From the NCBI GenBank assembly GCA_046724395.1, contig JBKOWM010000170.1, positions 1 through 5,763 of the forward strand: a stretch of 5,763 bases of DNA, written 5' to 3'. This stretch comes from DATAEU01 sp046724395. Lineage in GTDB: Bacteria; Actinomycetota; UBA4738; HRBIN12. Positions 1-5,083 of the stretch are shown piece after piece. The translations under genes were made by a program, and so were the position numbers. A model generated the notes under the pieces. It had not been told where the DNA came from, ran no database searches, and saw nothing but the letters and a program-made list of their open reading frames with translations. Every line of letters starts with the position of its first letter. The first letter of the stretch is position 1.

Positions 1-514
1 TCACGATTCCCGCAGGCCCCGGCGAGCGCGTGCCCTCGGGGTCGTACTCCAGCGACCACGACGTCGCGAAGGGCGCGCCGTGGGTGGACATGAAAAAGGC
101 CCACCTGACGCGGCCATCACTCAAGAACGTGCCACCGACCCTCTCGATGGGGGTCCCGGACGCCGCCAGGGCGGCCTTGATCAGCTGGTGGTCGGCGCGC
201 GCAACGTCGTCGAACTGGACCGCTCGGTCAGTGAAGCCACCGCAGTCCTCGGGGTCTCCGTCGAAGAAATCGCCGCGCGGGTAGGTGAGGATGGCGCACC
301 CGGCCGCGTCCATGAAGTACTCGACCTTCAGGTCCTCAAGGACGGGCAGGACCGTGGCCTTGAGGCGCCCGATCTGTTCGGCCTTCTCGGCCTCCGACGG
401 CAGATCGCCGCGGATCACTCGCAAAACGGCGAGGCTCCCGACAGCGGCCACAACGAGGACGATGACGACGGCGCCGAGCCTCAAGAACCTGGGCTTCACC
501 GGCCCTGAACCCAT
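1..514 (-). CDS. Membrane-anchored protein of unknown function (5' part, runs off window)
   Basis: An uninterrupted frame of 171 codons starts at ATG 514 and leaves the window at base 1 without a stop, so the C-terminus is missing. I do not recognise the family. After a basic N-terminus (K7, R9, R12) comes one hydrophobic segment, about residues 13-31 (LGAVVIVLVVAAVGSLAVL). This reads as a signal anchor or uncleaved signal, with the rest outside the membrane. The outer part begins with a charged, probably helical stretch (residues 37-65, rich in E and K). It then has two cysteines (C73 and C91) that could pair, flanking an acidic FFDGDPED segment. Later there is an aromatic stretch with VRWAFF and SWSLEYD. 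The start is supported by a GGAGG Shine-Dalgarno five bases upstream and a -10 candidate. Codon third positions are strongly GC, as in the intact genes. It is probably a real gene; function unknown. Confidence 0.75.
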   Translation of the reverse strand, partial: MGSGPVKPRFLRLGAVVIVLVVAAVGSLAVLRVIRGDLPSEAEKAEQIGRLKATVLPVLEDLKVEYFMDAAGCAILTYPRGDFFDGDPEDCGGFTDRAVQFDDVARADHQLIKAALAASGTPIERVGGTFLSDGRVRWAFFMSTHGAPFATSWSLEYDPEGTRSPGPAGIV

Positions 515-544
515 GAGAGCCTCCGATCGACCGAGAGCACTCTA
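515..544 (-). promoter_or_regulatory. -10 candidate and Shine-Dalgarno of the leftward membrane protein gene
   Basis: On the minus strand a TAGAGT hexamer (544-539, matching TANNNT) lies upstream of a perfect GGAGG (524-520), which is five bases from ATG 514. A transcript starting near 532 would have a leader of about 18 bases. No convincing -35 hexamer is visible. The SD is solid; the -10 is a candidate only. Confidence 0.4.
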
Positions 545-870
545 CGCCGGCACCGGCACGCTGAACGAGCTCGTGGGCGTGGCCGTGCGCGCGAGCCTGG
601 CCTTCGCCCGAGTTAGCGGGGGATGGGCGCGTCACCCCGGTCACGCTGCCCATACATGACCCTCTCGATCCGCCGACGACGTTCCACGTACGCGGCTGCC
701 TTCGTTCATCCGACGCTCCCAAGAGTGGCGCTATCCGCCGGAAACGAGCTCGGGGACCCCTCAGCCCTACGCCGGGCGATCCGGCTCCCCTCCACCCGTT
801 CTATGGTCCGGGGTCTGGGCGTTTCCTGTTGCTGTCCGCGGGACTCGACGCCCATGCTGCGATCAAGGTG
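545..870. other. Non-coding gap between two divergent genes
   Basis: No frame here looks like a gene on either strand: the open frames have scrambled composition and no family-like motifs. The gap holds one divergent copy of the dispersed palindromic motif (around 728-749) and a lone half-site CGTTTCC at 820-826. A TATGGT at 802-807 could be a -10 for the lipoprotein gene, but no -35 stands out. Otherwise I see nothing in it. Confidence 0.5.
728..749 (+). repeat. Dispersed palindromic motif, copy a (degenerate)
   Basis: This copy carries CGCCGGAAACGA (736-747), identical over 12 bases to the copy at 1940-1951. The left arm is degenerate: only TCC (734-736) and GGA (740-742) pair around a GCC loop. 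It lies about 120 bases upstream of the lipoprotein gene. Confidence 0.4.
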
Positions 871-1350
871 ATGGCCGTCGGGGGGAGTGAGCGCCGCGGG
901 GCCAGCTGGGCGAGGAAGAGCCTCCTGGGTCTCACCGTCACCCTCTTCACCACGAGCGTTACCTCTTGCTCATCGGTGCCGAACCCCGTGCCGAGGCCCC
1001 CTGCCCAACTTGGTTTCACTCGGGTGAAGGGAGCCCCCGGCTGTTACAAGAGCGCTGTCCTGCCCGAGCCGCGGTCGGCGGTCGACAGTCTGCGAAGCTA
1101 CTACGAGTTGCATGGGTTCGACGACATCCCGTCGGCCGGCCCAGGTTGGATCAGACAAAACGAACGATGCCGCTTCGTGCGCCATCAACTGGTGCCGCCG
1201 CAGAGGCCGAACGCATACGGATGGGTGGGGACCTTCGATCCTGGCTTTGCAGACTTGTCGGGGATCTCGGCCTGGGTCGTTCCCGCAAACGCACACCCAG
1301 CCAGGATCTATCTCGCAATCCTTGAGTGTTCGGGATGCAACCTTCCTTGA
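871..1350 (+). CDS. Predicted small secreted lipoprotein of unknown function
   Basis: The gene encodes 159 residues from ATG 871. The N-terminus has the layout of a bacterial lipoprotein signal. It has a basic region (R8, R9, R15, K16), a hydrophobic stretch (about residues 18-30, LLGLTVTLFTTSV), and a lipobox-like V-T-S-C ending at Cys33, the predicted lipidated residue after cleavage by signal peptidase II. The mature part of about 127 residues starts Ser/Pro-rich. It holds four further cysteines (C58, C100, C153, C156), including a CSGC motif at the C-terminus, so two disulfides outside the membrane are plausible. I do not recognise the family. The start is uncertain: ATG 871 has AAGG too close to act as a normal SD. 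GTG 868 and TTG 829 are in frame, but ATG 871 gives the best signal peptide. There is no partner gene on the same strand nearby. Confidence 0.62.
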   Translation: MAVGGSERRGASWARKSLLGLTVTLFTTSVTSCSSVPNPVPRPPAQLGFTRVKGAPGCYKSAVLPEPRSAVDSLRSYYELHGFDDIPSAGPGWIRQNERCRFVRHQLVPPQRPNAYGWVGTFDPGFADLSGISAWVVPANAHPARIYLAILECSGCNLP

Positions 1351-1447
1351 GGCGCGTCTTCCGTTGCACGAGGGTCGGTGCCGCGCCTGTCCCGCCCGGC
1401 CGTGGCACAAAGCGCGAAGGGGCCGGAATGAGCGGCACGACGAGGAT

Positions 1448-1471
1448 GTCGTTTTGTGACGGAAGCGCTAC
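1448..1471 (+). repeat. Dispersed palindromic motif, copy b
   Basis: GTCGTTTTG (1448-1456), a TGA loop, and CGGAAGCG (1460-1467) form an imperfect hairpin with G-T pairs and one bulged G. GTGACGGAAGCGCTAC (1456-1471) matches the copy at 2728-2743 at 15 of 16 positions. It lies about 100 bases past the lipoprotein stop and about 40 bases past the end of the decayed minus-strand gene. Confidence 0.55.
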
Positions 1472-1509
1472 TACAGCAGATCGACATAGCGCAGGGTGAG
1501 GTCCGCCCA

Positions 1510-1875
1510 TCACTCGTCGGTCGGGAAGTCGAGTTCGCCTCGAGAAATCCCTTGCTGCTCGCCGTGCTCGATCGCAGCCCGCCACGATGACCTCCGATCG
1601 AGCAACGTCGAACCGCGTCATCGAAGATGACCAGGAGTTGGTCGCCTCGCCAATAGTGCGAATACCAGCCGTACTTCGTCTGCTGCTGCATGCGCGCGAT
1701 CATCTCGTCATCCGCCTCGATCCAGTACAGAGCCAGCGCCCGACAGCACCGTGGTAGTCAATCGGCATACCGTCCTCGCTGACCTTGGCTCGGTAGACGC
1801 GGAGGTCATTGATCAGGCCGGGTTGCTCGAGCTCTCGGCGATGACAATCCCGTGGTAGACCTGATCGATCACCAT
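1510..1875 (-). pseudogene. Frameshifted remnant of a small gene (about 120 codons, unknown function)
   Basis: Reading the minus strand from ATG 1875 gives coherent protein only if the frame is changed four times. The pieces are: 1875-1820, containing VYHGIVIAES; 1819-1734, containing LINDLRVYRAKVSEDG then GRW; 1733-1617, containing LYWIEADDEMIARM and YGWYSHYWRGDQLLVIFDD; 1615-about 1600, RFDVA; and 1599-1513, containing SWRAAIEHGEQQG and GELDFPTDE, ending at TGA 1512-1510. Breaks fall near 1818, 1733, 1616 and 1599, mostly as single-base losses or gains in short G/C runs. Joined, they make one soluble, Trp/Tyr-rich protein of about 122 residues with GC-biased codons throughout. This is strong evidence of a former gene. 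I do not recognise the family. No clear SD precedes ATG 1875. The alternative explanation is clustered indel errors in the assembly. Confidence 0.65.
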
Positions 1876-1931
1876 GGCTGCGCGTTGAGTCGATTCCCGA
1901 TTAGTCGTCCCGTGTGAGGCTACTCCCGGAC

Positions 1932-1952
1932 GTCGTTTTCGCCGGAAACGAC
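1932..1952. repeat. Dispersed palindromic motif, copy c (near-perfect)
   Basis: Arm GTCGTTTTC (1932-1940) pairs with GGAAACGAC (1944-1952) around a GCC loop: nine pairs, one of them G-T. It lies between the divergent decayed gene and the methyltransferase. It ends 13 bases before the methyltransferase -10 box, so it covers where a -35 region would be. It is the best-formed GCC-loop copy in the window. Confidence 0.65.
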
Positions 1953-1965
1953 ATTCGATACGACC

Positions 1966-1971
1966 TATGCT
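1966..1971 (+). promoter_or_regulatory. -10 box of the methyltransferase gene, probably leaderless
   Basis: TATGCT lies six bases before ATG 1978. A transcription start at the usual distance would fall on or next to the A of that ATG, and no Shine-Dalgarno is present. This is the pattern of leaderless mRNAs common in actinobacteria. The expected -35 position falls in or beside the palindrome at 1932-1952. No consensus -35 is visible. Confidence 0.45.
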
Positions 1972-1977
1972 GTGGGC

Positions 1978-2715
1978 ATGCCCTACTGGTCGGAGAGCTT
2001 CTTCTCAGGCCTGTGGGAGCGCGCACAGCTCGGGATGTGGACTGACGATGACAACCGCGCTGCCGCGGACAAGATCGAGCAGGCGCTTCAACTACCGCCG
2101 GGAGCGCGGGTCCTCGACGTGCCGTGTGGAGACGGGCGAGTTTCGGTCGAGCTCGCGGCTCGTGGTTACGACGCTACAGGTGTGGATCTGAATGAGACGT
2201 TTCTTGCTGCGGCCGCCAGAAAGGCGGACGAGCGGGATGTCCACGTGGAGTGGCAGCGCCGCGACATGCGCCAGCTTCCCTTCGAGTCGGAGTACGACGG
2301 CGCCATCAACTTCGGAGGCAGCTTCGGCTACTTCGATGAGGCGGGCAACGAGCGGACTGCCGCCAGGATCTACCACGCGTTGCGGCCGGGCGGTCGTTTC
2401 CTGGTTGATATGCCCAGTCCCGAGACGATCTTCCCGCGCTTCCGCGACCGCCTGTGGAATCGGGCCGGTGATCTGCTCGTCCTGGTCGAGAACCGATGGG
2501 ACCACACATCCGGACGGAACGAGTCCGACTGGACGATGGTCGCCGCCGACGGCACGCGCGAGGACCGCCACAGCTCGATACGTCTCTACGCCTACCACGA
2601 GCTTGCTGAGCTGTTGAGTGGAGTCGGCTTCGGACAGGTGGAGGGGTTCGACGCTGATCAGCTCGGGCCGTTTCACGTTGGTGCAGCCCGAATGATCGTC
2701 GTCGCTACGAAGTGA
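1978..2715 (+). CDS. Class I SAM-dependent methyltransferase, substrate unknown
   Basis: The gene encodes a 245-residue cytoplasmic protein from ATG 1978. It has the full Rossmann-fold methyltransferase layout. Motif I is VLDVPCGDGR (residues 45-54), the SAM-binding glycine-rich loop. D70 in GVDLN is the acidic residue that contacts the SAM ribose. D96 in RRDMRQLPF is the motif III acid near the adenine. INFGGSFGYF (110-119) is the motif IV region and LRPGGRFLVDMP the strand-4/5 region. The N-terminal WSESFFSGLWERAQ and the aromatic C-terminal half probably form the substrate pocket. Such proteins methylate small molecules, and the substrate cannot be told from sequence. In-frame GTG 1972 is an alternative start, but the -10 box position favours ATG 1978. 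It is monocistronic: a decayed gene is divergent on its left and the phosphodiesterase gene converges on its right. Length and motifs show no damage. Confidence 0.88.
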   Translation: MPYWSESFFSGLWERAQLGMWTDDDNRAAADKIEQALQLPPGARVLDVPCGDGRVSVELAARGYDATGVDLNETFLAAAARKADERDVHVEWQRRDMRQLPFESEYDGAINFGGSFGYFDEAGNERTAARIYHALRPGGRFLVDMPSPETIFPRFRDRLWNRAGDLLVLVENRWDHTSGRNESDWTMVAADGTREDRHSSIRLYAYHELAELLSGVGFGQVEGFDADQLGPFHVGAARMIVVATK

Positions 2716-2719
2716 CGCA

Positions 2720-2754
2720 GTCGTTCCGTGACGGAAACGCTACGCTCGAGCGTA
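2720..2754. repeat. Dispersed palindromic motif, copy d, joined to a perfect 14-bp palindrome
   Basis: Starting five bases after the methyltransferase stop, TTCCG (2724-2728) pairs with CGGAA (2732-2736) around a TGA loop. A CG pair extends it across one bulged A. Directly following is TACGCTCGAGCGTA (2741-2754), a perfect 14-base palindrome. Either or both could end transcription of the methyltransferase, although no T-run follows. GTGACGGAAACGCTAC (2728-2743) nearly repeats copy b. Confidence 0.6.
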
Positions 2755-2771
2755 CTTGGTCATCACGTCCA

Positions 2772-2801
2772 GCTCCTCACGGTATTTTGGACCGCAGGAG
2801 C
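2772..2801. terminator. Stem-loop between convergent genes (possible bidirectional terminator)
   Basis: GCTCCT (2772-2777) pairs with AGGAGC (2796-2801). An inner stem CGGT (2780-2783) pairs with ACCG (2791-2794) around a seven-base loop. A short GGGG/CCCC hairpin (2806-2818) abuts the phosphodiesterase stop codon. The position between two converging genes suits a bidirectional terminator. There is no T-tract on either side, so intrinsic termination would be of the U-less kind proposed for high-GC actinobacteria. Confidence 0.4.
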
Positions 2802-2818
2802 GGGCGGGGTTGAACCCC

Positions 2819-3997
2819 TCAGCTGACGATCAGCAAGAACGGCACGAGCGCCTCGTCGGGCGTGAGGGAACCATGATGCCCGAGCAAGCGCGCTTGTACG
2901 GGGTCGACGTGGCCCTGGAACACGCCCAAGGGTTGCGCCGAGGCCATAACGACATCGCCGATCCGTAACCGCACCTCGTCACGGATCTCATAGCCGAACC
3001 AGCCCATCTCGATCGCCTCGTCTCGGGAGCCGACCCACGCCCCATCGGCCAAGACCGCTCGCCACGCGGCGACGACGTCGGCCTCGGCACCCGGCTGCAC
3101 ATAGATGTGCCGGGCACGACCTTCGCCCCCCAACATCTGGACGCCTGCGGCCAGCACTAGGTGATTGGCGAGGTCCAGGCGGCGCTCCTCGGGAACATCG
3201 ACCATTCCGTGGTCGCCGGTCACCACGAGCGCCGCGCCGGAGCCGAGCCGTTCGGCGATGTCGGATGCGAGCCCATCGACGTGGCCGAGTTCGAGCGTCC
3301 ATGCCTGGGAGTCGGCCCCGCGCACGTGTCCAGTCGCGTCCAGGTTCGCGTGGTAGGCGTAGACCAACCGCCGTCCCGGCGCGGTGAGCTCGTGCGTCAC
3401 CACGCCCGCGAGGTCGCCGAGGGAGTGCGCGCTCTCGTACCGGGCCCCGCGGAGCACCGCTCGCGTCAGAGGCGAGTCACGCAGGTTTCCGGGCCCCACG
3501 ACGCACGCATCAACGCCGGCCGAGCGCGCTCTCTCGAACACCGTGGGCATGGGCTGGAAGAGCGCGGGGGGAAAGTCCTCCGCGAGCGCTACCTCCGGCC
3601 CCTGGCCGTAGAGCTGCCATCGGAGCGCATTCATCACGCGATCCTCCTGGCCGGGGACTCGGAACGCGTATCCCACGAGTCCGTGTACGCCCGGCGGCAG
3701 CCCGGTCCCGATCGAAGCGAGGCTCGTCACCGTGGTGGATGGGAACGGGGTCGAGATCGGCCGACCGATGCTCGCGGCATTGTCCGCTACGGCGGAAAGG
3801 AATGGCGCGACGTCGGCGTGGCGACGGAGCTGTCGCCAACCCAGCCCGTCTATTAGCAGCACGGCTATCCGGTCGACCTCGGGGACGCCGAGGGTGTTCT
3901 CGAAACCCTTCAGGCCGAGCGCCGCCATGGCCGAGGGTGTGACGTCGGTGACCGACGCATTGCCGTACGAGGGCGACACGAACGCGTTGTCCGCCAT
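2819..3997 (-). CDS. Alkaline-phosphatase-superfamily type I phosphodiesterase / nucleotide pyrophosphatase
   Basis: The gene encodes 392 residues from ATG 3997. The motifs of the NPP/type I phosphodiesterase family appear in order: VLLIDGLG with metal ligand D50; PFPSTTVTSL with the nucleophile Thr (T88 or T89); GLPPGVHGLVGY (100-110); YHANLDATGH with metal ligands D220 and H224; VTGDHGM with D262 and H263; and LGHHGSLTPDE with H374 or H375. All ligands of a two-zinc site are therefore present, and the enzyme should be active. The family hydrolyses phosphodiester or pyrophosphate bonds, releasing a nucleotide or phosphate; the substrate here is unknown. No signal peptide or membrane segment is seen, so it is probably cytoplasmic, although many relatives are secreted. 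It lies 174 bases downstream of the erm-like gene on the same strand, with palindromes between, so separate transcription is likely. No good SD precedes ATG 3997. Confidence 0.88.
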   Translation of the reverse strand: MADNAFVSPSYGNASVTDVTPSAMAALGLKGFENTLGVPEVDRIAVLLIDGLGWRQLRRHADVAPFLSAVADNAASIGRPISTPFPSTTVTSLASIGTGLPPGVHGLVGYAFRVPGQEDRVMNALRWQLYGQGPEVALAEDFPPALFQPMPTVFERARSAGVDACVVGPGNLRDSPLTRAVLRGARYESAHSLGDLAGVVTHELTAPGRRLVYAYHANLDATGHVRGADSQAWTLELGHVDGLASDIAERLGSGAALVVTGDHGMVDVPEERRLDLANHLVLAAGVQMLGGEGRARHIYVQPGAEADVVAAWRAVLADGAWVGSRDEAIEMGWFGYEIRDEVRLRIGDVVMASAQPLGVFQGHVDPVQARLLGHHGSLTPDEALVPFLLIVS

Positions 3998-4006
3998 ACG
4001 CGGGGG

Positions 4007-4012
4007 AGCGTA
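4007..4012 (-). promoter_or_regulatory. -10 candidate for the phosphodiesterase gene
   Basis: TACGCT on the minus strand (4012-4007) ends nine bases before ATG 3997. This would give a leader of only a few bases. It fits TANNNT and the lack of an SD. No -35 match is evident at 16-18 bases upstream, so this is weak. Confidence 0.25.
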
Positions 4013-4092
4013 CCCACGATTGTCCGGGTGCGTGGCCGTGATTGCGGCCGCCTACTCATCACCAGGTTTCTCGATCGGCGCCCTGTAAGGTC

Positions 4093-4108
4093 GGTTTCCG
4101 TCGAAACC
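4093..4108. repeat. Dispersed palindromic motif, copy e1
   Basis: GGTTTC (4093-4098) and GAAACC (4103-4108) form a perfect six-pair stem with a CGTC loop. It lies 64 bases past the erm-like stop and about 95 bases upstream of the phosphodiesterase start. The core resembles the other copies but lacks the second G of GGAAAC in its right arm. Confidence 0.45.
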
Positions 4109-4139
4109 CACGCTCTGGCTCGTCGCCTTCGGGTGTCGC

Positions 4140-4152
4140 GTTCCGCCGGAAC
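4140..4152. repeat. Dispersed palindromic motif, copy e2
   Basis: GTTCC (4140-4144) and GGAAC (4148-4152) form a perfect five-pair stem around a GCC loop, the same loop as copies a and c. It lies 19 bases past the erm-like stop codon in the direction of transcription, so it may act as that gene's terminator. The flanks (GTCG before, ACAT after) also resemble copy c. Confidence 0.5.
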
Positions 4153-4171
4153 AACATCTTGCGGCGTCGCG

Positions 4172-4975
4172 TCACGGACGAGCGAAGTGAGGAACCAACG
4201 AGAAAAGAGCGACCCAGTCGAACACGTCAAGATCGGTCGGCGTAGCGCCACGTCCGATGCCGCGCTCGCGGGCGGCTCGCTTCCATGTCCGCGCAGGGAT
4301 GCGGCCGCGCAGCGAGCGGTGAAGGGGCATCTGCGCTTGTCGGAAGCCCGAGCGTAGGAACTTGATGAAGTCCTCCCGGCGTTCAAGGGGAATGAGTGGC
4401 AGGGGTCGCTTGACGATCGACAGGAGGCCTGCATCGACGGACGGCGGGGGCTCGAACGCCGAAGCAGGCAGGTGGCGCGACAGGCGGAAATCCCACCACG
4501 GCAGCCACCCAAGAGAGACGAGGTTGCCCGGCCACACGGAGGACCGTTTCCGGGCGACGGCGTACTCCACGAGCAGGTCTGCCCGAACAAGCGGCGACGC
4601 TGGCTCATCGAGAAGCCGCCGGAGGAGCGCGGTCGTCAATGCAAATGGGATGCTCCCGAAGGCCCGGAAAGGACGTTCAGGCAGCGGCGCATGGAGTATG
4701 TCGGTTTCCACGATCGTGACCCGCCGACTGGACCGGAACCGGCGACGAAGGGCGTCCGCGTAACCGGGGTCAAGCTCTACGGCGATGACGCGAGCGCCCG
4801 AGCGCGCGAGGGCATCGGTGATCCGCCCGGTTCCGGCTCCAAACTCCAGCACGAGATCCGTCGGGCTGACGCCCGCCTGGGCCACCAGTTCGCGGGCCAG
4901 CGGCCCGCTGCGTAGTAAGTGCTGACCGCTAGGCCGAGGCTCGCCGGATCGTGAGCGCCGTCCTTGCGCGCCCAC
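4172..4975 (-). CDS. erm: Erm-type 23S rRNA adenine N6-methyltransferase (macrolide-type resistance)
   Basis: The gene encodes 267 residues from GTG 4975; an in-frame TGA nine bases upstream (4984-4982) rules out a longer start. It belongs to the KsgA/Erm rRNA adenine dimethyltransferase family. SGQHLLRS (16-23) is the N-terminal motif X, usually GQNFL. EFGAGTGRI (44-52) is the SAM loop. E67 in VELD and D92 in ETDIL bind the SAM ribose and adenine. GSIPFALTT (107-115) is catalytic motif IV. The C-terminal FEPPPSVDAGLLSI is typical of the family. Length, GSIPF in place of NLPY, and LLVEYAVARKRSS favour Erm over the housekeeping KsgA. Erm enzymes methylate A2058 of 23S rRNA and block macrolide, lincosamide and streptogramin B binding. 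The motif IV Asn is Ser here; as I recall, some active actinobacterial Erm enzymes also lack it. A TTA codon encodes L20. The exact Erm class cannot be assigned. Confidence 0.85.
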   Translation of the reverse strand: MGAQGRRSRSGEPRPSGQHLLRSGPLARELVAQAGVSPTDLVLEFGAGTGRITDALARSGARVIAVELDPGYADALRRRFRSSRRVTIVETDILHAPLPERPFRAFGSIPFALTTALLRRLLDEPASPLVRADLLVEYAVARKRSSVWPGNLVSLGWLPWWDFRLSRHLPASAFEPPPSVDAGLLSIVKRPLPLIPLERREDFIKFLRSGFRQAQMPLHRSLRGRIPARTWKRAARERGIGRGATPTDLDVFDWVALFSLVPHFARP

Positions 4976-5000
4976 GGACCCTCACCGCGAAGAAGCCCAT
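4929..5000 (-). CDS. Possible leader peptide overlapping the erm-like start
   Basis: A 23-codon ORF runs from ATG 5000 to TAG 4931-4929. It has the best ribosome-binding site in the window: GAGGAG (5013-5008) seven bases before the ATG, followed by AAGGA. Its peptide begins MGFFAVRVRGRAR, with Arg-x-Arg at residues 7-9, 9-11 and 11-13. The Arg/Lys-x-Arg/Lys motif is known to stall macrolide-bound ribosomes in Erm leaders such as ErmDL. Unlike classical leaders, it overlaps the erm frame: codon 9 spans the erm GTG. It could work by translational coupling or stalling. It could also be a remnant of an older start joined by a frameshift, or chance. Confidence 0.4.
   Translation of the reverse strand: MGFFAVRVRGRARTALTIRRASA
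4951..4985 (-). promoter_or_regulatory. Hairpin that could mask the erm-like SD
   Basis: On the minus strand GTGAG (4985-4981) pairs with CTCAC (4955-4951). Inside it GTCC (4979-4976) pairs with GGAC (4963-4960). The GAGG that serves as the erm SD lies in the outer arm, and the GTG start (4975) sits at the edge of the loop. Translation of the leader ORF would open this structure. Stability was judged by eye only. Confidence 0.3.
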
Positions 5001-5028
5001 TCCTTAACTCCTCGTTAACGGCGCGACC

Positions 5029-5034
5029 AGCGTA
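5029..5034 (-). promoter_or_regulatory. -10 candidate for the erm-like gene and its leader
   Basis: TACGCT on the minus strand (5034-5029) lies 28 bases upstream of the leader ATG at 5000. A 17-base spacer leads back to CCGTCA (three of six matches to TTGACA), which falls inside the palindrome at 5043-5064. This suggests the palindrome could affect the promoter. It lacks the AT-rich block before the -10 expected of WhiB7-dependent promoters. Confidence 0.3.
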
Positions 5035-5042
5035 CAACGGTT

Positions 5043-5064
5043 GTCGCTTCATGACGGAAGCGAC
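5043..5064. repeat. Dispersed palindromic motif, copy f (perfect 8-bp stem)
   Basis: GTCGCTTC (5043-5050) and GAAGCGAC (5057-5064) pair perfectly over eight bases with the loop ATGACG. It lies 19 bases past the GNAT stop codon and eight bases upstream of the erm -10 candidate. It could therefore end GNAT transcription, influence erm transcription, or both. TGACGGAAGCG (5052-5062) is identical to copy b (1457-1467). Confidence 0.65.
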
Positions 5065-5083
5065 ACTTTCTCGTCTTGATTCG

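Noticed and set aside
336..722. Open frame of 128 codons on the minus strand
   Set aside because: It overlaps the better-supported membrane protein frame starting at 514. Its product is Arg/Gly-rich and has no SD at its start.
1374..1418. GTGCC...GGCAC inverted repeat as a terminator for the lipoprotein gene
   Set aside because: Only five pairs with a loop of about 20 bases and no inner stem or T-run; this level of pairing is common by chance at this GC content.
2756..2825. tRNA-like T-arm sequence (GGTTGAACC) near 2808-2816
   Set aside because: No acceptor, D or anticodon stems can be formed around it, and the T-loop is one base short. It is better read as a short GGGG/CCCC hairpin.
3161..3856. 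Open frame of 231 codons on the plus strand
   Set aside because: It is antisense to the phosphodiesterase gene, which has every catalytic motif. The plus-strand protein is Arg/Val-rich with no recognisable motifs, an expected by-product of GC-rich coding DNA.
4544..4560. Extra copies of the palindromic motif inside coding sequence (CGTTTCC at 4544, CGCTTCC at 4277, GGCGGAAAGG at 3790)
   Set aside because: Each has only one arm and no pairing partner, and lies in conserved coding sequence, so chance is sufficient.
3910..4608. Open frame of 232 codons on the minus strand
   Set aside because: It overlaps the erm-like and phosphodiesterase genes in another frame, with Ser/Arg-rich low-complexity content typical of a frame shadow.
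4172..4975. Housekeeping KsgA (16S rRNA dimethyltransferase)
   Set aside because: Motif IV reads SIPF, not NLPY, and the C-terminal half resembles Erm proteins. KsgA also usually sits in a different gene neighbourhood.
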